From Bacteroidales bacterium (GTDB lineage Bacteria > Bacteroidota > Bacteroidia > Bacteroidales > VadinHA17): DNA of 11,537 nucleotides. The stretch lies in contig PMNJ01000316.1 in assembly GCA_003162595.1 (NCBI GenBank), positions 1 through 11,537 on the forward strand, written 5' to 3'. The position numbers and the translations under genes were made by a program. The notes beneath the pieces are model-generated. The model did no database searches. It saw nothing but the letters and a program-made list of their open reading frames with translations, and was not told the DNA's origin. How positions within the stretch are numbered: position 1 is the first letter of the stretch; each line of letters begins with the position of its first letter. Below are positions 6,561 through 11,537 of this stretch, piece by piece.

Positions 6561-7802
6561 ATGTTTAGAAGGTTTTTTCTGATTTTTTTTCTCTTTTGTC
6601 CGACATTGCTTGCATTTAACCAGACACGCAATCTCGAATTTTACCTGGACGAGGGTATTCATAACAGTCCGCTATTGAACGATTACAGGAATCAGATCAA
6701 ATCAGCCTCTTCTGACAGTCTTCTTATCAGAGCAGCAAAAAAACCACTTGTAGAAGTCAAATCGCAACTCCTCTACGCTCCCGCTTACCGGAATTTCGGA
6801 TATGATGAGATCGTCACTGACCAGGGTAACTATACCGCGGTTATGGGGGTATCACAACCACTTTTTAATAAAAAAGAGATCAATAATAAGTATGATGCTG
6901 TTGATATTCAAAAACGAACCTTAAATAATTCATCCCAAATCTCCATAAATGAGCTGAAAAAGGTTATTACTGATCAATATCTCACCTCATTTTCAGTCTA
7001 TACCGACTTCATATTTAATAAGAACTTTCTTGAACTCCTGGAAAAAGAAAATGTCATAGTAAAACAGTTTGTTAAAAACGGCATAGCAAAACAGACTGAT
7101 TTTCTCTCTTTACTAGTTGAGACCCAGTCGGAGGAAATGCTTGTCACCCAGATTAAAAGCCAGTACAGAAAAGACCTGATGCTTCTCGGTCAATTATGCG
7201 GATTAAATGATTCCACATGGTATGAACTGACTGATCCTAAGATTGAAATGAAAGGGACCCCGGATATTACTAAATCTCCCGCTTATATTCAGTATAAAAT
7301 TGACAGTATCAGGATCGAAAACGAAAAAGCAGCCATTGACATACGATATAAACCAAAAATAAACTGGTTTGCTGATGCCGGATTTCTTACAAGCAATCCC
7401 TGGAATTTCTATAATCATTTTGGTTACAGTGCTGGTGTTAGCCTTAATATTCCTGTGTATGACGGGAAACAAAGAGGTTTAGAGAAACAGAAACTCGAGT
7501 TTAATGAAAACAGCAGGCAGGCTTATATGGATACCTACTACAAACAGTACTTCCAGCAAATTCAACAACTCAACCTCGAGCTCAGTTCTTTAAACGAGAT
7601 GTCTTCGCAGGTTGAAAACCAGCTTAGAACGTCGGAACAGCTTGTAAACACATTAAAAGAGCAACTTGAAGCGGGAATCATCCAGATGACAGAATATATC
7701 AATGCTATCAAAAATTTCAAAACAATTAGCAGAAGCATCAACCTGATCAAAATGCAAAAGCTCCAGGTTATCAATGAAATGAATTTTCTACTGACTCAAT
7801 AA
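6561..7802 (+). CDS. TolC-family outer membrane efflux protein
   Basis: This 413-residue protein is the outer membrane channel of a tripartite efflux pump. A short signal peptide (MFRRFFLIFFLFCPTLLA, predicted cut near residue 18) directs it through the Sec system. The rest shows the two-fold outer membrane efflux protein plan: long helical segments (for example about 110-200 and 300-400) around short strand regions. The family-typical G-V-S-L-N-I-P-V-Y-D-G strand precedes the second helical repeat. The ATG at 6561 is chosen over a TTG at 6552 because it starts directly at the signal peptide. The gap to the preceding E1 remnant is 105 bp of AT-rich DNA without a clear promoter or terminator. 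The adaptor gene follows after 12 nt, so the two are surely one operon. Confidence 0.9.
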   Translation: MFRRFFLIFFLFCPTLLAFNQTRNLEFYLDEGIHNSPLLNDYRNQIKSASSDSLLIRAAKKPLVEVKSQLLYAPAYRNFGYDEIVTDQGNYTAVMGVSQPLFNKKEINNKYDAVDIQKRTLNNSSQISINELKKVITDQYLTSFSVYTDFIFNKNFLELLEKENVIVKQFVKNGIAKQTDFLSLLVETQSEEMLVTQIKSQYRKDLMLLGQLCGLNDSTWYELTDPKIEMKGTPDITKSPAYIQYKIDSIRIENEKAAIDIRYKPKINWFADAGFLTSNPWNFYNHFGYSAGVSLNIPVYDGKQRGLEKQKLEFNENSRQAYMDTYYKQYFQQIQQLNLELSSLNEMSSQVENQLRTSEQLVNTLKEQLEAGIIQMTEYINAIKNFKTISRSINLIKMQKLQVINEMNFLLTQ

Positions 7803-7814
7803 AAAAAGAAAGTG

Positions 7815-8747
7815 ATGTTTAAACATAGCAGATCCAGATTCCTTTTATTTATGTTTTCCGGGATAATGATGCTTTTTATATCTTGTAATCATACACCACA
7901 GAAGGCTGAAGAGCCAACTGAAGTCAGAACACCTGTCACTATAGTTCCTGTTGTATACAAATCAGTCACATCATCAGTTCCTTTACCTGCAGTTGCAACA
8001 TTTATGAATAAAAGTATCATCAGGGCTACAACTACGGGAACCATTGAGAAAATATTAATTAATCCCGGTGATTTTATTGCCGCTGATCAGTTGCTTTTTA
8101 CCATCAGGACGCGGGAAGCAATGGCGCTTGACAAAAAAGCTCTTGAGGATTCCAGTTTTAGCTTTAAAGGATTAATAAACATTACTGCTCATAAGGAAGG
8201 CGTAATAAATTCTATCAGCTATCAAAAAGGGGATTTTGTGCAGGAAGGCGATGAAATGGCTGTTGTATCGGAACAAAACAGTCTGGTTTTCATCATGGAT
8301 GTCCCTTTTGAGCTCGACAGGTACATTGAAAAAAACATGAACTGCATGATCATTCTTCCTGATAACCGGCATATTAATGGTACTATAGCCCGGAAACTGC
8401 CTGAAATGGATATTCAATCGCAGACCATCAGATATGTTGTCAAACCACAATCAACTGACCGGCTTCCCGGCAACCTGATAGCTAGTATCAATCTGGTCAA
8501 ATCTACCAATGAGAAAGCTATGATTCTGCCGAAAAAAGCTGTATTGGGCAATGAAGCCCAGAGTGAATTCTGGGTAATGAAGCTGGTGAACGACAGTACC
8601 GCAATTAAAATTATTGTGAGTAAAGGCTTTGAAAATAATGAAGAAGTTGAAATAATCAATCCCGGATTCCTCCCTTCAGACAGAATAGTGTTGACCGGTA
8701 ATTACGGGTTAGCCGACACTGCCAGGGTAACAATAATAAAGGAATGA
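7815..8747 (+). CDS. RND efflux periplasmic adaptor lipoprotein (membrane fusion protein)
   Basis: This 310-residue adaptor would link the inner-membrane RND pump to the TolC-like channel. A lipoprotein signal ends in the lipobox F-I-S-C with Cys24, so the mature protein is anchored by lipid. The two halves of the biotinyl-lipoyl-like barrel-sandwich domain are visible: IRATTTGTIEKILINPGDFI and ITAHKEGVINSISYQKGDFV. Between them are only about 25 residues instead of the usual long alpha-helical coiled-coil hairpin. Beta-barrel and membrane-proximal domains follow to the C-terminus. ATG at 7815 is preferred over the GTG one codon upstream. The permease gene begins 4 nt after the stop, with AAAGGA near the end of this gene serving as its ribosome binding site. 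Confidence 0.88.
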   Translation: MFKHSRSRFLLFMFSGIMMLFISCNHTPQKAEEPTEVRTPVTIVPVVYKSVTSSVPLPAVATFMNKSIIRATTTGTIEKILINPGDFIAADQLLFTIRTREAMALDKKALEDSSFSFKGLINITAHKEGVINSISYQKGDFVQEGDEMAVVSEQNSLVFIMDVPFELDRYIEKNMNCMIILPDNRHINGTIARKLPEMDIQSQTIRYVVKPQSTDRLPGNLIASINLVKSTNEKAMILPKKAVLGNEAQSEFWVMKLVNDSTAIKIIVSKGFENNEEVEIINPGFLPSDRIVLTGNYGLADTARVTIIKE

Positions 8748-8751
8748 AAGC

Positions 8752-11537
8752 ATGAAGAATTTCTTCCTGTCATATAAGAATCCGATATCTGTTATTCTGG
8801 CAGTCATTATTGTGGGTGGAATCTTTCTCTATGGGCAGATTCAGGTTTCACTTTTCCCCGAAATCACCTTCCCAAAATTAAAAGTCATTGCAGATAACGG
8901 AGAACAGCCTGTAGATAAAATGATGGTGACAGTCACCAGACCATTGGAGGATGCTATTAAGCAAGTCCCTGATCTAAAGATATTAAGGAGCACTACAAGC
9001 CGGGGAACATGTGAGATCTCTGCATTTTTGAACTGGGGATCAGATATAAATGTAAATCAGCAGATGCTCGAATCACGTATCTCGCAGATAAAAAATTCTC
9101 TTCCCGCGGATGTTCAGATACAGGTTGAAAAGATGAATCCATCTATTCTGCCGGTTATTGGATTTACAGTAGAAAGTGATAAAAAAACACCTATCGAGCT
9201 TAACCTCATAGCAACTTATATAATCAAACCCTTTTTATCGCAAATCGATGGTGTTTCATCTGTTGGCATAATAGGTGGAAAAACAAAAGAGTACTGGATT
9301 GAGCTTAATCAGCTTAAAATGAGCACCTTTTCCATAACTCCTGAGATCATCAGGGATATGTTGAACCAGAATCACTTTATTACCTCAAATGGTTTTCTTA
9401 CCGATTACCGGCGACTATATCTGAGTATCACAGACGCAGGACTTTATAACCTGAATGATGTCGGAAATGTTGTTCTCCGGAACGATGGCAAAAGACTAAT
9501 AAAACTTAAAGATGTTGCTGATATAAATATCAGAGAAAAAACCGAGTATACAAGGATCAATGCAAACGGACGCCAGGGACTCCTGGTGGCGATACTTAAA
9601 CAACCCGGTGCGAATCTGATTAACCTTTCGGAAAATGTTGCATCAAAGAAGAAAGAACTTGAGAAGCTCCTTCCCGCGGATGTTCATGTTTCTTTGTATT
9701 ATGATCAGGCAGATTTTGTAAACAAAGCCATTAAAAGCGTCAATGACAGTATCTGGTTAGGACTTTTGCTTGCACTCCTGGTTGCAATAATGTTTCTAAG
9801 ATCCTTCAGAGCCAGCGCTACTATTCTTGTGACCATTCCTGTCACTCTGCTTCTTTCAATAATTGTCCTTTATTGTATCGGATATACTCTGAATATTATG
9901 ACATTCGGAGCTATTGCCGCTGCAATAGGGTTGATTATTGATGATGCTGTTGTGGTGGTGGAACAGATACACAGGACACATGAAGAATTTCCTGACAGGC
10001 CTTCAAATCAGCTTGTTCACCAGGCAATAAAATATCTTCTTCCCTCAATGATCGGATCATCCATAAGTACCATCGTGATATTCGTACCTTTTATGTTACT
10101 GGGTGGCGTGGCAGGTGCATATTTCAATGTTCTTACAAATACAATGATCATAACACTTGTTTGTTCCTTCTTTGTTACATGGATAGGACTACCGGTAATT
10201 TATCTCTGGTTTTCCAATTTAAGATCACTCTTCCCTGAAAAGAAGAAGCCTGATGTCAGAACGACAAAAAAAAGAAACTGGGTAAGTTTTTTCCTGCGCC
10301 GGCCAGTATTAAGCATCCTTTTCATTCTGTTCCTGCTTTTGTCAATTATTTATATTCTTCCTCATCTCGAAACGGGCTTCCTTCCTGAAATGGATGAAGG
10401 ATCAATTGTTCTCGATTACAAAGCGCCACCCGGAACATCGCTCGAAGAGACAGACAGGATACTTATGGAGGTTGAGAAAATAATTGTAAAGATACCTGAG
10501 GTTGCAACCTATTCAAGGAGGACAGGTGCCCAGATGGGATTCTTTATAACCGAACCTAATGATGGCGACTATCTTATACATCTGAATGATAACAGGAAAA
10601 GAAGTACTGTTGATGTAATCGATGATATCCGGAAGCAGATCGAGGCGACCCAACCAGCACTCCAGATCGATTTCGGACAGGTTATAGGAGACATGCTCGG
10701 TGATCTAATGGCATCTGTTCAACCTATTGAGATTAAGATATTCGGAAGTGATCAGAAAACCCTGAATGAACTGGCAAAAAAGGTTTCAGGTGAGATTGAA
10801 AAGATCGAAGGTGTTGAGGATGTATTTGATGGTGTTGTTATTGCCGGGCCCTCTATAGAAGTTGTTCCTGATCAGCAGAAACTTGCACAGTTCAAAATCT
10901 CACCTGTTTCATTCCAGTTTCAGCTTCAGACAATGGTTGAGGGAAACATAATCGGTAGCATCCTTGAGAAAGAGCAGATGACTTCGATAAGGATGATTTA
11001 CCCGAATAGCACTACAAACAGTCTTGAAAACATCAGGAGTCAGTTTGTTTTCCTCCCCGATGGTAAACTTACACCTCTGGCTACACTTTCTTCCATCAGC
11101 TTAAAAGAGGGAGTGGCTGAAATCAACAGGGATAATCTCAAATCGGTTTCTATAGTCACGGCAAGGTTAAATAACAAGGATCTTGGCAGCGCGATGAAGG
11201 AGATCCGGAAAACTATTGACTCCAAAATATTCCTTCCTCAGGGTTATAATATTGAATATGGCGGCGAATATGCCGATCAGCAGAAATCATTCAGGGAACT
11301 CCTGATGATCCTGATATTGTCCAGTCTGCTGGTGTTTGCACTTATGCTGTTCCTTTTCAAAGATTTCAGGGCAGCCTGTTCAATACTGTTTATTGCCATT
11401 CTGGGGATATCGGGAAGCCTGATTGCTCTTTTCATTACAAATACACCATTGAATGTGGGTAGTTATACAGGATTGATAATGATTGTAGGAATAATTGGCG
11501 AAAATGCAATCTTCACATTTCAACAGTTCACTACAAA
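8752..11537 (+). CDS. RND-family efflux permease (partial, 3' end beyond the window)
   Basis: The frame is open from ATG 8752 to the window edge, giving 928 residues of a protein that normally has about 1,020-1,050. The RND plan is clear: TM1 near residues 10-29, a first periplasmic loop with SLFPEITFPKLKV and TRPLEDAIKQVPDLKILRST, a TM2-TM6 block from about 333, TM7 near 517 followed by ETGFLPEMDEGSIVLDY, and a second periplasmic loop leading to TM8 near the end. TM4 carries the acidic pair D397-D398 (GLIIDDAVVVVE), the proton-relay residues of drug/organic-solute RND pumps. I see no obvious methionine pair of Cu/Ag exporters. The periplasmic sequence resembles both HAE- and HME-type members, so substrate class stays open. 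AAAGGA (8738-8743) lies 8 nt upstream as a good ribosome binding site. Confidence 0.93.
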   Translation, partial: MKNFFLSYKNPISVILAVIIVGGIFLYGQIQVSLFPEITFPKLKVIADNGEQPVDKMMVTVTRPLEDAIKQVPDLKILRSTTSRGTCEISAFLNWGSDINVNQQMLESRISQIKNSLPADVQIQVEKMNPSILPVIGFTVESDKKTPIELNLIATYIIKPFLSQIDGVSSVGIIGGKTKEYWIELNQLKMSTFSITPEIIRDMLNQNHFITSNGFLTDYRRLYLSITDAGLYNLNDVGNVVLRNDGKRLIKLKDVADINIREKTEYTRINANGRQGLLVAILKQPGANLINLSENVASKKKELEKLLPADVHVSLYYDQADFVNKAIKSVNDSIWLGLLLALLVAIMFLRSFRASATILVTIPVTLLLSIIVLYCIGYTLNIMTFGAIAAAIGLIIDDAVVVVEQIHRTHEEFPDRPSNQLVHQAIKYLLPSMIGSSISTIVIFVPFMLLGGVAGAYFNVLTNTMIITLVCSFFVTWIGLPVIYLWFSNLRSLFPEKKKPDVRTTKKRNWVSFFLRRPVLSILFILFLLLSIIYILPHLETGFLPEMDEGSIVLDYKAPPGTSLEETDRILMEVEKIIVKIPEVATYSRRTGAQMGFFITEPNDGDYLIHLNDNRKRSTVDVIDDIRKQIEATQPALQIDFGQVIGDMLGDLMASVQPIEIKIFGSDQKTLNELAKKVSGEIEKIEGVEDVFDGVVIAGPSIEVVPDQQKLAQFKISPVSFQFQLQTMVEGNIIGSILEKEQMTSIRMIYPNSTTNSLENIRSQFVFLPDGKLTPLATLSSISLKEGVAEINRDNLKSVSIVTARLNNKDLGSAMKEIRKTIDSKIFLPQGYNIEYGGEYADQQKSFRELLMILILSSLLVFALMLFLFKDFRAACSILFIAILGISGSLIALFITNTPLNVGSYTGLIMIVGIIGENAIFTFQQFTT

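Overview
The window most likely comes from a member of the Bacteroidota. Intergenic regions carry TAnnTTTG-type -7 promoter elements, start codons mostly lack strong Shine-Dalgarno sequences, intergenic DNA is AT-rich, and the E1 enzyme has its alpha and beta parts fused in the style I associate with this phylum. No rRNA, tRNA, CRISPR array or transposase is visible. Genus cannot be read from the sequence.

Layout. Positions 1-42 are the last 13 codons of an unidentified gene, followed by a strong intrinsic terminator (64-98). Two genes then lie on the minus strand: a Tat-exported Gfo/Idh/MocA oxidoreductase (136-1461) and, upstream of it in the same direction, a GntR/UTRA regulator (1558-2274). 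A 320-bp divergent region (2275-2594) separates the regulator from a plus-strand pair: a dihydrolipoamide acyltransferase E2 (2595-3821) and a fused alpha/beta 2-oxoacid dehydrogenase E1 (from 3984). The window ends with a plus-strand tripartite efflux operon: TolC-like outer membrane protein (6561-7802), lipoprotein periplasmic adaptor (7815-8747) and RND permease (8752 to the window edge, cut off).

How the parts may work together. The divergent region holds back-to-back Bacteroidota-type promoters that share a palindrome with 7-bp arms. This suggests the GntR protein controls itself, the oxidoreductase and possibly the dehydrogenase pair. The E1/E2 pair would oxidatively decarboxylate an unidentified 2-oxoacid. 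No E3 (dihydrolipoyl dehydrogenase) is present, so it would have to be borrowed from elsewhere. The efflux operon looks like a separate unit.

Unusual points. (1) The C-terminal domain of the E1 beta part is split by three apparent +1 frameshifts within about 215 bp (near 6093, 6133 and 6308), while the rest of the window reads cleanly. (2) The gaps around the E2 gene hold several short-repeat structures: an imperfect inverted repeat of about 103 bp built from 10-12-bp CCTTTGTG-like units (2453-2555), four tandem octamers (3831-3862) and four tandem heptamers (3944-3971). (3) The periplasmic adaptor lacks the usual coiled-coil hairpin. I did not find a convincing novel defence or mobile system.
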